Assembly (NCBI GenBank): GCA_938016355.1
Contig: CALLWO010000170.1
Location: 1 to 36,617 of the forward strand
Reading direction: 5' to 3'
Length of the DNA stretch: 36,617 nt
DNA from: an uncultured Boseongicola sp.
GTDB lineage: Bacteria; Pseudomonadota; Alphaproteobacteria; Rhodobacterales; Rhodobacteraceae
The notes under the pieces are model-generated. The model made no database searches, was not told the DNA's origin, and was given only the letters and a program-made list of their open reading frames with translations. The translations under genes and the position numbers were made by a program. Positions 1 through 12,057 of the stretch are shown in pieces. Positions within the stretch are counted from its first letter, which is position 1. Each line of letters starts with the position of its first letter.

Positions 1-59
1 GTTGGACATGTCTTAGGCAACGCAGCTTTTGGATGCAATTATGAGTGCGCTAACGCGGG

Positions 60-1241
60 CTAATTCTTTTCAAGCGCGGCCACGCCGGGCAGAGTTTTCC
101 CTTCCATCCATTCAAGGAAAGCACCGCCCGCTGAAGAGACATAGGTGAAGTCTTGCGCGACGCCCGCCTGGTTCAAGGCGGCGACAGTATCCCCGCCACC
201 GGCCACAGAAACGAAGTTGCCGCTCTTTGTGAGTTGGGCGGCGTGTTTCGCCGCGGCGTTGGTTGCGGCGTCGAAGGGCGCTATTTCGAAGGCGCCGAGC
301 GGGCCATTCCAGATCAGGGTTTCGGCCGCGGCAAATGTGGCCCCGATTTTTGCGACAGCTTTGGGTCCAGCATCGAGGATCATCCGGTCGGTCGGGCACG
401 CATCCGCGGCAACGGTTATGTTGTCGGCTCCCTCTGAAAACTCTGTGGCGCATACGATATCTGCGGGAAGCAATATTTCGCAGGCGGCTTCTTCTGCCTT
501 TGCCATGATGTCGCTCGCGGTTGCGGTCATATCGTGTTCGGCGAGCGACGTGCCTATCTCATGACCTTGGGCGGCCAGAAACGTATTTGCCATACCGCCA
601 CCGATAACCAGAATGTCGACTTTGCGAACGAGATTGCCGAGCAGTTCCAGTTTGGTCGACACTTTTGCCCCGCCAACAACTGCAACCACGGGGCGTTTTG
701 GTTGACCAAGCGCGGCTTCGAGAGCGGACAATTCCGCCTGCATCAGCCGTCCTGCGCACGCAGGGAGCAAATGCGCGACGCCTTCGGTAGACGCATGAGC
801 GCGATGCGCAGCAGAGAAAGCATCGTTGCAATAGATGTCTCCTAGAGAAGCCAGAAACCCTGCCATGCGAGGATCATTGTCTTCTTCCATCGACGAAAAC
901 CGCGTGTTCTCGATCAAAATGACCGCATCGGACGGAAGGGCATCGATGCTTGCACGGTCGGGCCTTTCGATGAAGTGAACCTCCTTTCCCAATGCTTCTT
1001 GCAGGGCCGGAACGACAATGCGCAGGCTCATTTCCGGGTTTGGCTGCCCTTTTGGACGACCGAAATGCGCCAACATCACTGGCTTGCCACCACCTGTGAT
1101 GATGTCGCTGAGCGTCGGGATGATCCGTTCAATACGCGTGGCATCTGTCACCTGTCCGTTCTCGGTGGGAACGTTCAGGTCGACCCGCGTCAAAACGACC
1201 TTTCCTGCAAGGTCCATGTCATCAAGTGTCTTCCAGGCCAT
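60..1241 (-). CDS. pgk: Phosphoglycerate kinase
   Basis: ORF 60..1898(-) contains [29 protein letters not shown]... with [15 protein letters not shown] and NGPLGAFE motifs; start placed at the internal ATG (CAT 1239-1241); the upstream ORF extension is not PGK-like. Confidence 0.97.
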   Translation of the reverse strand: MAWKTLDDMDLAGKVVLTRVDLNVPTENGQVTDATRIERIIPTLSDIITGGGKPVMLAHFGRPKGQPNPEMSLRIVVPALQEALGKEVHFIERPDRASIDALPSDAVILIENTRFSSMEEDNDPRMAGFLASLGDIYCNDAFSAAHRAHASTEGVAHLLPACAGRLMQAELSALEAALGQPKRPVVAVVGGAKVSTKLELLGNLVRKVDILVIGGGMANTFLAAQGHEIGTSLAEHDMTATASDIMAKAEEAACEILLPADIVCATEFSEGADNITVAADACPTDRMILDAGPKAVAKIGATFAAAETLIWNGPLGAFEIAPFDAATNAAAKHAAQLTKSGNFVSVAGGGDTVAALNQAGVAQDFTYVSSAGGAFLEWMEGKTLPGVAALEKN

Positions 1242-1379
1242 TTTGATCTCCGAATTAAATGTTGCCCCCTGAGTAGCGTTCCGAGGCGTCTGGTCAACAG
1301 GCGGTTCTTTGCCTTTCGGCTTTTCCTTGCTCGGCAGGCGCACTAGGGTCGCGCCCGAACCGAGACAAAGGAGTGCCTG

Positions 1380-1886
1380 ATGGCCGATTACAAAGACCCC
1401 GAGAACACGATCCTGCTGGAATTGAAAGACGGCACCGTCGTCATCGAACTTTTGCCGGACGTTGCCCCCCAGCATTGTGAGCGGATGAAGGATCTGGCGC
1501 GCGCCGGTGAATACGACAATGTCGTGTTTCATCGTGTGATTGACGGCTTCATGGCCCAGACAGGCGACGTGGAGCACGGGGATTTTGAGGATAACTTCAA
1601 CCTGCGCCGTGCGGGCACTGGCGGCTCGGATCGCCCCGATGTTCCTGCAGAGTTCAGCAAATTGCCGCATGATCGCGGCACGATTGGCGCCGCACGTTCG
1701 CAAAACCCGAACTCGGCAAACAGCCAGTTTTTCATCAACTTTTCGGACAACGCGTTTTTGAACGGTCAGTATACGGTCTATGGCCGCGTCATCGAAGGCA
1801 TGGAACACGTCGATGCTATTCAACGGGGTGAGCCGCCGATGAACCCGGATCGAATGATGAGCGTCAAGGTGGCGGCAGATGCGTAA
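1380..1886 (+). CDS. Peptidylprolyl isomerase, cyclophilin type (cytoplasmic)
   Basis: 168 aa; [27 protein letters not shown] and [15 protein letters not shown] cyclophilin motifs; no signal peptide. Confidence 0.95.
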   Translation: MADYKDPENTILLELKDGTVVIELLPDVAPQHCERMKDLARAGEYDNVVFHRVIDGFMAQTGDVEHGDFEDNFNLRRAGTGGSDRPDVPAEFSKLPHDRGTIGAARSQNPNSANSQFFINFSDNAFLNGQYTVYGRVIEGMEHVDAIQRGEPPMNPDRMMSVKVAADA

Positions 1887-2442
1887 GGTTCTTGCCATTG
1901 CGCTCGCGCTCGTTGCGAGCCCCGTGTTGGCCCAAGATGGGCCGGGTCCAAACCTGGTGATTGAAGTGGCAGGCGAATCCAGCGGTCAGATTGTGATTGA
2001 TCTGCTTCCGGACGTTGCGCCGCAACATGTCGCGCAGATTGTCGCTTTGGCGCAAGAGGGTGCCTATGACAACGTCGTCTTCCACCGTGTAATCGATGGA
2101 TTCATGGCGCAGACCGGCGATGTCGAATTCGGCAAAGTCGGTGGCGATATGCGGATGGCGGGTCGCGGTGGATCAGAGCGTAGCGATATTCCGGCTGAAT
2201 TCAGCGATGTTCCGTTTGATCGCGGTGTCGTTGGCATGGCGCGATCGCAAAGTCCGAATTCTGCGAACAGCCAGTTTTTCATCATGTTTGATGCCGGGCA
2301 TTTTTTGAACGGTCAGTACACGGTCTTTGGCCGCGTCATCGAAGGGATGGAAGTCGTTGACGCGATCAAGCGCGGTACCGGCGCGAATGGTGCGGTGATT
2401 GGTGCGCCAGACATCATGCAAAGCGTTTCCGTCGTCGAGTGA
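1879..2442 (+). CDS. Peptidylprolyl isomerase, cyclophilin type (predicted exported)
   Basis: 187 aa; N-terminal signal peptide [19 protein letters not shown] followed by cyclophilin motifs; overlaps the upstream PPIase by 8 nt. Confidence 0.94.
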   Translation: MRKVLAIALALVASPVLAQDGPGPNLVIEVAGESSGQIVIDLLPDVAPQHVAQIVALAQEGAYDNVVFHRVIDGFMAQTGDVEFGKVGGDMRMAGRGGSERSDIPAEFSDVPFDRGVVGMARSQSPNSANSQFFIMFDAGHFLNGQYTVFGRVIEGMEVVDAIKRGTGANGAVIGAPDIMQSVSVVE

Positions 2443-2457
2443 CGTCGCAAACCAGTG

Positions 2458-2481
2458 GATCGGGCAGAGGGCGGCCCGATC
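2458..2481. terminator. Hairpin downstream of the PPIase pair
   Basis: GATCGGGC-agagggcg-GCCCGATC, perfect 8-bp stem, 8-nt loop; no clear U-tract. Confidence 0.4.
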
Positions 2482-2589
2482 ACAACTCCATCTCATGAAA
2501 TGCCTTGTGATCAACCTCGTGTGAGCGGGGGTATCGGTCGTGCGTGCGCTCTGCCACACTCCGGAAATTAGTTTCGGAGGAGATGAGGT

Positions 2590-3567
2590 ATGCGATTTGC
2601 AAAACTTGCGGCAGCGGCTGTTGCGCTTGGGATGACGGTTTCAGCGGCGAACGCGGACCCATCATTTTGGAAACACGAATGGCCCGATACAGATTTTGCT
2701 GTGACAAATATCGAAAACTGGGTCGAGATAATGTCAGGGGGTCCACCCAAAGATGGTATTCCGGCGCTCGACGAAGTGAGCTTCATAGCGGTTGATGATG
2801 AGACGCGTTTGGCGGACCCGGAACCGGTGATTACTGTTGAAATCGAGGGATCAGAACCGCGCGCCTATCCCATTCGCTATTTGACGTGGCACGAGATCGT
2901 AAATGATACGATTGGCGACGTCCCGGTTGCGGTCACATTCTGCCCGCTTTGCAATTCGGGCATAACGTTTGATCGGCGTGTAGATGGGAAAACGTTGAGT
3001 TTTGGCGTATCCGGGAAACTCAGAAATTCCGATATGGTCATGTATGACCGGCAAACCGAAAGCTGGTGGCAACAGGCGATCGGGACCGGAATCGTGGGTC
3101 ATTTCACGAATACGGAGTTGACGCAGTTACCCACGTGGATGGAGAGCTGGCGCGAATTTAAAGAGCGTAATCCAGACGGGTTGGTGATGGATACGCCGCC
3201 TTGGCCGCGCCAATACGGTCGCAATCCTTATGTCGGCTATGATAGTTCCAAGAAGCCGTTTCTATATAATGGCGAGATGCCCCCCCATGGCATTCCCGCG
3301 CTGATGCGGGTGGTGCGAGTCGGGGATCGCGCATGGACATTTGAGCGTTTGCGCAACGAAGCGACGATCAACGAAGAGGGTATTTCGCTGAGTTGGACCA
3401 GTGGGCAGGCCTCGGCACTTGATCAGTACACTGTTGCGGAAGGCAAAGACGTGGGGACGGTTCGGGTGCGCGACGCGTCGGGCAACGATCTGCCGCACGA
3501 CGTTATGTTTGCTTTCGCCTTTCAGGCGTTTTTCCCGGACGGGTCTTGGATGTTGGCTGACGGTTAA
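2590..3567 (+). CDS. DUF3179 domain-containing protein, predicted exported
   Basis: 325 aa with signal peptide (MRFAKLAAAAVALGMTVSAANA); VTFCPLCNSGITFDRRVDGKTLSFGVSGKLRNSDMVMYDRQTESWWQQ is characteristic of DUF3179. Confidence 0.9.
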   Translation: MRFAKLAAAAVALGMTVSAANADPSFWKHEWPDTDFAVTNIENWVEIMSGGPPKDGIPALDEVSFIAVDDETRLADPEPVITVEIEGSEPRAYPIRYLTWHEIVNDTIGDVPVAVTFCPLCNSGITFDRRVDGKTLSFGVSGKLRNSDMVMYDRQTESWWQQAIGTGIVGHFTNTELTQLPTWMESWREFKERNPDGLVMDTPPWPRQYGRNPYVGYDSSKKPFLYNGEMPPHGIPALMRVVRVGDRAWTFERLRNEATINEEGISLSWTSGQASALDQYTVAEGKDVGTVRVRDASGNDLPHDVMFAFAFQAFFPDGSWMLADG

Positions 3568-3574
3568 GAAGGTT

Positions 3575-3603
3575 CGGGGCGCGCTTAAACGCGTCCCGAT
3601 TTT
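3575..3603. terminator. Bidirectional terminator between convergent DUF3179 gene and tyrS
   Basis: CGGGGCGCG-cttaaa-CGCGTCCCG, 9-bp stem with one G-T wobble, followed by ATTTT. Confidence 0.65.
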
Positions 3604-4857
3604 CTATTCCGCCAAGGTCACCAAAGCGTGCCGCTTCTTCCCAGCCGACAATTTGATCGGAGATGACAGGTCGGCGAGCGTGACCATAAGCCCGGCCTCG
3701 GTCAGCGGTGCATCATCCATACGCGCGCCATTTTCAGCAATCAGTCGCTTCGCTTCTTTCCCGGACTTCGCCAGGCCCGATTTCACGATGAGCTGTACGA
3801 TGGAAATGCCGTCCCCAATATCACCTGCTGCCAGTGCGAGGGTGGGAAGGTCGCCGCCGACGCCGCCTTTTTCAAACACTTCACGCGCGGTTGCCTCAGC
3901 AGCCGCAGCCGCATCGGGGCCGTGAAGCAAAGAGGTAACCTCATTGGCCAGTTTGATTTTGGCCGCGTTGATTTCGGAACCTTCAAGCGCGCCAAGCCGG
4001 TCGCATTCGTCGACGGGCAGCTCGGTGTAGAGCTTCAGGAAGCGACCGACATCCGCGTCCGTTGTGTTCCGCCAGAATTGCCAGAATTCATAAGGGCTTA
4101 GCATGTCCGCCGACAGCCAGATTGCGCCGCCTTGAGACTTGCCCATTTTCCGGCCATCAGATGTTGTCAGCAAGGGGGTTGTCAGGCCAAAAATCTCGCT
4201 TTCAAGGACGCGCCGCGTCAGGTCGATCCCGTTGACAATGTTTCCCCATTGATCTGAGCCGCCCATCTGCAACAGGCAGCCATAACGGCGGTTCAATTCG
4301 AGAAAATCGTAGGCTTGAAGGATCATATAGTTGAATTCGAGAAAGCTGAGCGATTGCTCGCGGTCCAGTCGGGATTTCACGGATTCAAACGAAAGCATCC
4401 GGTTCACGCTGAAATGCCGTCCGATATCACGCAGGAAATCGAGGTAGTTCAGATGGTCCAGCCATTCTGCGTTGTTCAGCATTAACGCACCCGTTGCGCT
4501 GTCGCCATAGTCGAGGTAGCGCTCAAAAACGACCTGCATACCGGCAATGTTTGTGTCGATTTCATCGGGCGTCAGCAATGGACGTTCGTCTGCTCGAAAG
4601 GAAGGATCACCGACTTTCGTGGTGCCTCCGCCCATCAGCGTGATCGGTTTCCCGCCATATTTCTGAAACCACCGCAAGAGCATGATGTTCAGCAGGTGCC
4701 CGACGTGCAACGATTTGGCCGTCGCGTCATAGCCGATATAGGCTGGCACAACGCCTGCTATCAAAGCGTCATCCAGGCTTTGCAAATCGGTGCAATCAGC
4801 AAGGAAACCGCGTTCAATGATCGTTGACAAAAAGTCGGATTTTGGGTGGTAGGTCAT
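3604..4857 (-). CDS. tyrS: Tyrosyl-tRNA synthetase
   Basis: 417 aa from [38 protein letters not shown] (HIGH-like), [17 protein letters not shown] and KMGKS motifs; C-terminal S4-like region. Confidence 0.96.
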   Translation of the reverse strand: MTYHPKSDFLSTIIERGFLADCTDLQSLDDALIAGVVPAYIGYDATAKSLHVGHLLNIMLLRWFQKYGGKPITLMGGGTTKVGDPSFRADERPLLTPDEIDTNIAGMQVVFERYLDYGDSATGALMLNNAEWLDHLNYLDFLRDIGRHFSVNRMLSFESVKSRLDREQSLSFLEFNYMILQAYDFLELNRRYGCLLQMGGSDQWGNIVNGIDLTRRVLESEIFGLTTPLLTTSDGRKMGKSQGGAIWLSADMLSPYEFWQFWRNTTDADVGRFLKLYTELPVDECDRLGALEGSEINAAKIKLANEVTSLLHGPDAAAAAEATAREVFEKGGVGGDLPTLALAAGDIGDGISIVQLIVKSGLAKSGKEAKRLIAENGARMDDAPLTEAGLMVTLADLSSPIKLSAGKKRHALVTLAE

Positions 4858-4937
4858 GATCCATCGTCTATGCTTTGTGCCGGGTCCATCCCGACGACGT
4901 AGCCTTCTATACTTGGGCCAATAGGCAAGGGAAAGCC

Positions 4938-6059
4938 ATGACGAAATCAAAGCCAATCTGGAGCCTTGGGGCGATGTCTGGCACGTCGCTGGATGGTGTC
5001 GATGCGGCGATGATTTTGACGGACGGTCACGAGGTCTTCGAGTTTGGAGAGACTGCGTATCGCAGCTATTCAAAGGAGGAACGCTCGGTTTTGCGCGCAG
5101 CGCTTGGGAAGTGGGCGGGGCCCGAAACGGTCGCGGCAGCCGAGATTGTTGAAACCGCGCACGCAGAGTTGTTGAGCAAGTTTGATAAAGCCGAGCTGGT
5201 TGGGTTTCATGGGCAAACGACTTCGCATCGACCCAAAGAGCAAGCGACCTGTCAGCTCGGTGATGGGGCCGTGTTGGCCGAAGTGCTTGGTCGAAATGTC
5301 GTATGGGATTTTCGGACCACCGATATGGAGTTGGGCGGGCAGGGCGCGCCGCTTGCCCCGTTCTATCATTTTGCTTTGGCGAAGTATTTGGGATGCGTAG
5401 AGCCTGTCGTGTTTCTAAACATTGGCGGCGTTGCCAACCTGACGTGGGTCGATCCCTCAAAGAGCAGGGCTGATGCGCCGGGTGCATGTCTTGCGTTCGA
5501 TACAGGGCCGGGGAACGCGAAAATTGATGATCTGGTTCAGCAAAGGCTTGGGGTGCAAATGGATCTCAACGGTGCGCTTGCGGCCATCGGCAACGTCGAT
5601 GAGAAAATTCTTGAGCGACTTTTAAAATCTGATCCTTACTTCACGAAGATGCCTCCTAAATCGTTGGACCGTGATGATTTTGCGCATTGGTCCGACGAAG
5701 TGGCGGGCCTCGACGATGCGGACGCTGTTGCGACTTTGGTGGCGGGAACGGTCGGCGCAATTGCACGAGGTGTGAAGGATTGCCCGCGCGAGCCCGCGCG
5801 AGTGTTGGTCTGCGGCGGTGGCAGAAAGAACCCAAGTCTCATGGATATGTTGGCGGCAGTTCTCGATTGCGCGGTGGTCCCGGTCGAAGACGAAGGGCTT
5901 GATGGGGACATGTTAGAGGCTCAGGCGTTCGCCTATTTGGCCGTGCGGGTTCTCAATGGCTTGCCGACATCTGCACCGGGAACGACCGGCGTTGCAGCTC
6001 CTGTCGGCGGGGGCAGGATCAGCCGGCCCGGGGACTTAACTGCGATCAAACTTGGTTAA
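4938..6059 (+). CDS. anmK: Anhydro-N-acetylmuramic acid kinase
   Basis: 373 aa from [57 protein letters not shown] and [12 protein letters not shown] motifs. Confidence 0.95.
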   Translation: MTKSKPIWSLGAMSGTSLDGVDAAMILTDGHEVFEFGETAYRSYSKEERSVLRAALGKWAGPETVAAAEIVETAHAELLSKFDKAELVGFHGQTTSHRPKEQATCQLGDGAVLAEVLGRNVVWDFRTTDMELGGQGAPLAPFYHFALAKYLGCVEPVVFLNIGGVANLTWVDPSKSRADAPGACLAFDTGPGNAKIDDLVQQRLGVQMDLNGALAAIGNVDEKILERLLKSDPYFTKMPPKSLDRDDFAHWSDEVAGLDDADAVATLVAGTVGAIARGVKDCPREPARVLVCGGGRKNPSLMDMLAAVLDCAVVPVEDEGLDGDMLEAQAFAYLAVRVLNGLPTSAPGTTGVAAPVGGGRISRPGDLTAIKLG

Positions 6060-6484
6060 TTTGTGTTGCTTGGGATTTCAAAGTTGGCGTCTGCAAGCGT
6101 GAAACCCTCGAACTGAAATCCAGGGCAAACTGTGCAACTGACCAGCGTCCAATCCCCGGTTGTAGCAGCGGATTGCCACCAATATTCCGGAACGATGACT
6201 TGGGGTCTTTCGCTTTTTGAAAGATCAGGCCCAAGGGTAACCTTGGTTGCCGGACCATCGTCAGATTCCGATAACCGCAATTCAATTGGTGCACCTGCGT
6301 GATAGAGCCAGATCTCTGTTGCATCGACTTTGTGCCAATGGCTTTTTTCGTTCGCTTTCAGCAGGAAATAGATCGCGGTGCCGGTTGGGCGGCCTTTGTT
6401 TTCAGCGACCCACGTTTGGCGGTAATACCCGCCTTCGGGGTGCGGGATGAGGTCCAATGTCGAAATAATCTCGTCGGCGTTCAT
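6056..6484 (-). CDS. Cupin domain-containing protein (DUF985 type)
   Basis: 142 aa; [76 protein letters not shown]. Confidence 0.9.
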   Translation of the reverse strand: MNADEIISTLDLIPHPEGGYYRQTWVAENKGRPTGTAIYFLLKANEKSHWHKVDATEIWLYHAGAPIELRLSESDDGPATKVTLGPDLSKSERPQVIVPEYWWQSAATTGDWTLVSCTVCPGFQFEGFTLADANFEIPSNTN

Positions 6485-7584
6485 TTGTTTCGCTTTTGCA
6501 TTTCGAGAATGGCTTCTTGCCGCGAACTCACGCCGAGTTTAGCGAAGATATGTGTTGCATGATTCCGTACGGTTTTTTCGCTGACGTCGAGAAGCCGCGC
6601 GATTTCTTTGTTGCTCTTAGCTTCGCAAATGGCCTCGAGGATCGTATTCTCGCGTGACGTCAGATCATCCAAAGTCTTCTTCGGAAGGTTGTTGGTGAAC
6701 TCAAGCACGGCGCGGCAAAAGGCACCCCACGCAGATTCATCGACCTGCAGAATGTGGTTGCGGCTGTTGAGAATGCTGAGTTGGGCGTCTTTGATGCGTT
6801 GCGCCATAAAACGCCCCTCGGAAACCGGGACGACCTCGTCACCTTCTGCATGCATGATGAGAGTGGGGGTCACGACGGATTTCAGAATATGTGAAGCGTC
6901 CAGATCGGCGCGGGCTTTGAGGAGTTGTGCGCCAACCTCAGGCGTCGTCGTCCGTTGGCATAATTCGTTGAACCATTCGACTTTTTGCGGCGACCCATCC
7001 GGCAGGAACCGGCGGGTAAACACCTCTCGGAATGCCGTATTTGGGTCGTCAAAACCAATGCTAAAAATCTTGATGATGGCGTCGTAAAATTCGGAGGCGA
7101 CGGGATCATCACGATGATAGACACCGCGCGAATAGCCCCCCAAAAGCACGATCTGCGATACGTCTTCAGGGTACTGGGCGGCATAAGATAGCGCAGCGAA
7201 AGTGCCTTGCGACATCGCGAAAATCACAAACGGCTTTGGCAGGTTTGCGGCTTGGACCACGCGTCTGAGATCATCTGTCCAGGCTTCGATGTCCAATCGG
7301 CCGGGATCGCGATCAGACATGCCACAACCGCGCTCGTCATATCGGACATAGTCGAAATTCGATTCCAGAAACGAGACGTAGTTTGACCATACCGGGCTTT
7401 CGTCATCGTATTCCAGATGCGTAAGCCACGCGCCCGCCTTGACCAATGGAGGTCCAGCCCCGGAACGCGTCCAGGCGATTGATCGGCCATCCAGAGTTTC
7501 AACATATCGTACTGGGCGCATTTCAGGGTCTTTCGGGACATCTGTCCCATCAGAAATTTCCGGTTTCGGGCGGAACCGGGACAT
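6481..7584 (-). CDS. Alpha/beta hydrolase fused to a C-terminal LuxR-type HTH domain
   Basis: 367 aa; N-terminal hydrolase fold (VRYDERGCGMSDRDPG, FAMSQGTFAALSYA, HAEGDEVVPVSEGRFMA) and C-terminal LTSRENTILEAICEAKSNKEIARLLDVSEKTVRNHATHIFAKLGVSSRQEAI; ATGA overlap with the downstream cupin gene. Confidence 0.9.
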   Translation of the reverse strand: MSRFRPKPEISDGTDVPKDPEMRPVRYVETLDGRSIAWTRSGAGPPLVKAGAWLTHLEYDDESPVWSNYVSFLESNFDYVRYDERGCGMSDRDPGRLDIEAWTDDLRRVVQAANLPKPFVIFAMSQGTFAALSYAAQYPEDVSQIVLLGGYSRGVYHRDDPVASEFYDAIIKIFSIGFDDPNTAFREVFTRRFLPDGSPQKVEWFNELCQRTTTPEVGAQLLKARADLDASHILKSVVTPTLIMHAEGDEVVPVSEGRFMAQRIKDAQLSILNSRNHILQVDESAWGAFCRAVLEFTNNLPKKTLDDLTSRENTILEAICEAKSNKEIARLLDVSEKTVRNHATHIFAKLGVSSRQEAILEMQKRNK

Positions 7585-7667
7585 ATGCCCGATATCGCGC
7601 CCGCGTCGAATTCTTCATCTTCAATGACATCGCAATATGCAACAAATCAAGAAGAACGAGGCCAGCC

Positions 7668-7823
7668 ATGACACGGATCGCATACAAAATTCTCGGAATT
7701 CAGCCGCGCACATCAGGGGCGACAGCGCACTCCGGAAAAAGAATTTCGTTGCAAGAGACCACTGCGGAAACGCGCCGGCGCGCTGAAATCAGAGCATTGA
7801 ACCGGACACGCTCCTGGCTCTAA
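7668..7823 (+). CDS. Possible small basic protein (51 aa)
   Basis: ATG at 7668 within ORF 7446..7823: MTRIAYKILGIQPRTSGATAHSGKRISLQETTAETRRRAEIRALNRTRSWL; purine-rich sequence upstream; no recognised family. Confidence 0.3.
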   Translation: MTRIAYKILGIQPRTSGATAHSGKRISLQETTAETRRRAEIRALNRTRSWL

Positions 7824-7890
7824 TTTTCCGGCCCGCAAGTCCGGAAAAGAGGTGGGGCCTAGTTCTAACCCATTCAAACCAGGCCCCACC
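7824..7890. terminator. Two adjacent inverted repeats downstream of eno
   Basis: TTTTCCGG-N9-CCGGAAAA (7824-7848) and GGTGGGGCCT-N20-AGGCCCCACC (7851-7860/7881-7890), immediately 3' of the eno stop. Confidence 0.6.
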
Positions 7891-7897
7891 GAATTCA

Positions 7898-9193
<1,296 letters not shown>

Positions 9194-9212
9194 TCATGGC
9201 GCTGTTTCGCGC

Positions 9213-9240
9213 TCTATAGCAGCGCAATCCAATTAGGCAA
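9213..9240 (-). promoter_or_regulatory. Putative eno promoter
   Basis: Minus strand TTGCCT-N16-TATAGA, about 40 nt upstream of the eno ATG; sigma70-like spacing. Confidence 0.35.
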
Positions 9241-9265
9241 ACGCGGCAAATGTGATCGCTAACAT

Positions 9266-10141
9266 TTAGGCGGCAGATCTTTGCTGCTGTTCCCGCCAGA
9301 AAGCGTATATTCCCGAACCAATGATTAGCGTCGTGCCAGCCCAAGTCATGAGGTCGGGGCGTTCACCGAGAAACGCAATTGCGATGATCAGTGCGAATAC
9401 CATGCGAGTATAACGGAAAGGGGCGATTGCCGAAACTTCCCCCAATCTAAGGGCCGCCGTGATCAGAAAGAACGCGGATGTAAATGCAACCGTGACGCCA
9501 GCGAGCCAAATCCATTCGATGGGACCAACAGGCGCCCAGGCGTTTCCATTGGCCATGATCAAGAGACCCAGCAAACTCAAAAGCGCAACGGCCCAGGCAG
9601 AGACAAATGACGTTGAAATTTTCGGTGGGAGAAGTCTTGTTCCGATGTCGCGCGCCACAAGCCCCGTAATGCCCATAAGCGTCCACAAAACGTTTGGGTC
9701 AAAGGCATCGGCTCCGGGACGGATGATCATTAAGACGCCAACGAAACCCAATGCCACCGCAAGCCATCGGCGGGGGCCGACTTTTTCACCAAGAAATAGC
9801 ACAGCTGCAAAAGTGAGAGCCAAAGGTTGGGCCTGCAGCATAGCCGAAGCGGTTGCCAAGGGCACAAGCGTCAATGCCATGACATAGCCAACTGAGCCGA
9901 ACACTTCGCCCGCGGTGCGTAGAAGAACTGCCTTGTTTAGAATGTCCCGCGACCAAAATCGTTCGTTTGACCGTCTCAAAACGGTGAGGAAAAAGAGCAG
10001 GCTCAAGAGACAAGTGATCGCCAGTATCTGGCCGGTTGGGAGCGTTCTGGAGGCAAGATTGATGAACGCATCGCTTATTGCAAAAGCCGCCATAGCGGCC
10101 GTCATGAGTAGGATTGCGCGTGTGTTTGCCAACAAGGTCAC
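9266..10141 (-). CDS. DMT-superfamily (EamA) transporter
   Basis: 291 aa hydrophobic protein with repeated TM segments; RRWLAVALGFVGVLMIIRPG and PFRYTRMVFALIIAIAFLGERPDLMTWAGTTLIIGSGIY. Confidence 0.9.
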   Translation of the reverse strand: MTLLANTRAILLMTAAMAAFAISDAFINLASRTLPTGQILAITCLLSLLFFLTVLRRSNERFWSRDILNKAVLLRTAGEVFGSVGYVMALTLVPLATASAMLQAQPLALTFAAVLFLGEKVGPRRWLAVALGFVGVLMIIRPGADAFDPNVLWTLMGITGLVARDIGTRLLPPKISTSFVSAWAVALLSLLGLLIMANGNAWAPVGPIEWIWLAGVTVAFTSAFFLITAALRLGEVSAIAPFRYTRMVFALIIAIAFLGERPDLMTWAGTTLIIGSGIYAFWREQQQRSAA

Positions 10142-10239
10142 CGATGCGTTTCAGACGCCACGTATCAGCTTGCAGAGATGATTGAAATCGTCGCTTTTGC
10201 GCGTGGACCTGCAATCGGTTGAGTGCTATCCCTAGTAGC

Positions 10240-12057
10240 ATGCATGCCGCCGACCCCAAAATAAGCCCCGCATCGCCGATCATTCGCCAATTGGACGAGT
10301 CGGCGGTTAATAGGATTGCCGCTGGCGAGGTTGTTGAACGGCCTGCGTCCGCCGTGAAGGAGCTTGTTGAAAACGCAATAGATGCCGGCGCGACGAGGAT
10401 TGACATTGAGGTCGCTGAAGGTGGCAAGCGGCTTATCCGTGTGGAAGACGACGGTTGCGGAATGGGCCCGGATCAATTGCCGCTCGCATTGCAAAGGCAT
10501 GCAACGTCAAAAATCGACGGCAGCGATCTTTTGGATATTCATACGTTCGGGTTTCGCGGCGAGGCGTTGCCCTCGCTTGGATCGGTTGCGCGGTTGCAGA
10601 TCACGTCCAAAACGCGGGACGGTGATGCGCACCAGATCAAGGTCGAGGCGGGGGTGGTTGGATCGGTCAGGCCAGTGGCGGGGCGCAATGGAACAGTCGT
10701 CGAATTACGAGATCTGTTTTTTGCGACACCTGCACGTTTGAAGTTTTTGCGGACAGACCGGGCCGAGATGCAGGCGATCACGGATGTCGTCCGTCGGCTG
10801 GCAATGGCAGAGCCTTATGTTCGTTTCACGCTGACAGACAAAACTGAAAAGCTTCGGAAAATCGTCGAGTACGAACCTTCGACGGGCACCCCGGTTGAGT
10901 CACTCCAGAACCGGTTACGTCAGATTTTGGGGCGCGATTTTTCGGAGAACGCGCTCGCGATTGATGCGGAACGGGAAGGATTGCATCTGACCGGATTTGC
11001 AGCACTGCCTACTTATTCGCGCGGTTCGGCTGTTCAGCAGTACCTTTTCGTCAACGGACGGCCTGTTCGGGATAAGTTGCTGATAGGCGCTCTTCGTGCG
11101 GCTTACATGGATTTCTTAAGCCGTGACCGGCATCCGGCGGCGGTCTTGTTTATCGATTGTGACCCGCATCTTGTTGATGTGAATGTGCATCCCGCAAAAT
11201 CGGAAGTGCGGTTTCGCGAGCCTGGAATCGCGCGCGGTTTGATCGTTTCAGGTTTGCGCCATGCGCTCGCGGAGGCGGGGCATCGCGCGTCCACAACTGT
11301 TGGACGTGAGACTTTGGGTGCATTTTCCGCCCCACAATCAGAGCCACGCGTTTATCAGATGGAGCGAGCGCCTTTTGGGCCTCGCCCGGCGCCAACTCAA
11401 GGTGGCTTTGCGGAGGCAAACGCAGAATTCGCATCAATGACAGCACGTGTGGAACAGGTGGAGATGCCTGCTGCTGCCGATTTGCCGCTTGGAGCCGCGC
11501 GCGGACAAGTGCATGAGAATTACATTATTGCGCAGACCAAGGACGGCATGGTCATTGTGGACCAACACGCGGCGCATGAGCGTTTGGTCTATGAAAAGCT
11601 AAAGCGTCAATACGCCGAAAACGTGATCAAAACACAAGCGCTGCTGGTTCCTCAAATCATTGAGCTTGGCAGCGACGCCTCAAGGGTATTGGAGATTACA
11701 GCTGAGCTGGGAAACATCGGTCTCGTCATCGAGCCTTTTGGAAATGGCGCTGTCGCAGTTCGCGAAACACCAGCCCTGCTTGGGCAGATCGATTGCGATG
11801 CGCTTTTGCGGGATATCCTTGACGAGCTTGACGATCTTGGCTCGTCAACACGCCTTCAAAGTAAGCTGGATGCAATTTTGAGCCGCATCGCATGTCATGG
11901 CTCGATCAGGTCAGGCCGCCAGATGCGCGGCGAAGAAATGAACGCGCTTTTGCGAGAGATGGAAGCGACCCCGCATTCGGGGCAATGCAATCATGGTCGC
12001 CCAACATATGTTGAATTGAAGCTCGCAGATATTGAAAAACTCTTCGGCAGACGATGA
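10240..12057 (+). CDS. mutL: DNA mismatch repair endonuclease MutL
   Basis: [63 protein letters not shown] (DQHA-X2-E-X4-E), CNHGRPT. ATG 10240 preferred; ORF track start 10219 is TTG. Confidence 0.96.
   Translation: MHAADPKISPASPIIRQLDESAVNRIAAGEVVERPASAVKELVENAIDAGATRIDIEVAEGGKRLIRVEDDGCGMGPDQLPLALQRHATSKIDGSDLLDIHTFGFRGEALPSLGSVARLQITSKTRDGDAHQIKVEAGVVGSVRPVAGRNGTVVELRDLFFATPARLKFLRTDRAEMQAITDVVRRLAMAEPYVRFTLTDKTEKLRKIVEYEPSTGTPVESLQNRLRQILGRDFSENALAIDAEREGLHLTGFAALPTYSRGSAVQQYLFVNGRPVRDKLLIGALRAAYMDFLSRDRHPAAVLFIDCDPHLVDVNVHPAKSEVRFREPGIARGLIVSGLRHALAEAGHRASTTVGRETLGAFSAPQSEPRVYQMERAPFGPRPAPTQGGFAEANAEFASMTARVEQVEMPAAADLPLGAARGQVHENYIIAQTKDGMVIVDQHAAHERLVYEKLKRQYAENVIKTQALLVPQIIELGSDASRVLEITAELGNIGLVIEPFGNGAVAVRETPALLGQIDCDALLRDILDELDDLGSSTRLQSKLDAILSRIACHGSIRSGRQMRGEEMNALLREMEATPHSGQCNHGRPTYVELKLADIEKLFGRR

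Noticed and set aside
1242-1898. N-terminal extension of the 612-aa pgk ORF
   Set aside because: Antisense to the PPIase gene; PGK similarity begins at [10 protein letters not shown] (1241).
4858-5487. N-terminal extension of the 627-aa tyrS ORF
   Set aside because: Overlaps anmK in antisense; TyrS homology begins at MTYHPKSDF (4857).
5782-5801. Tandem 10-bp repeat GCCCGCGCGA x2 inside anmK
   Set aside because: Only two copies within coding sequence and in-frame protein is normal for the family; probably compositional.
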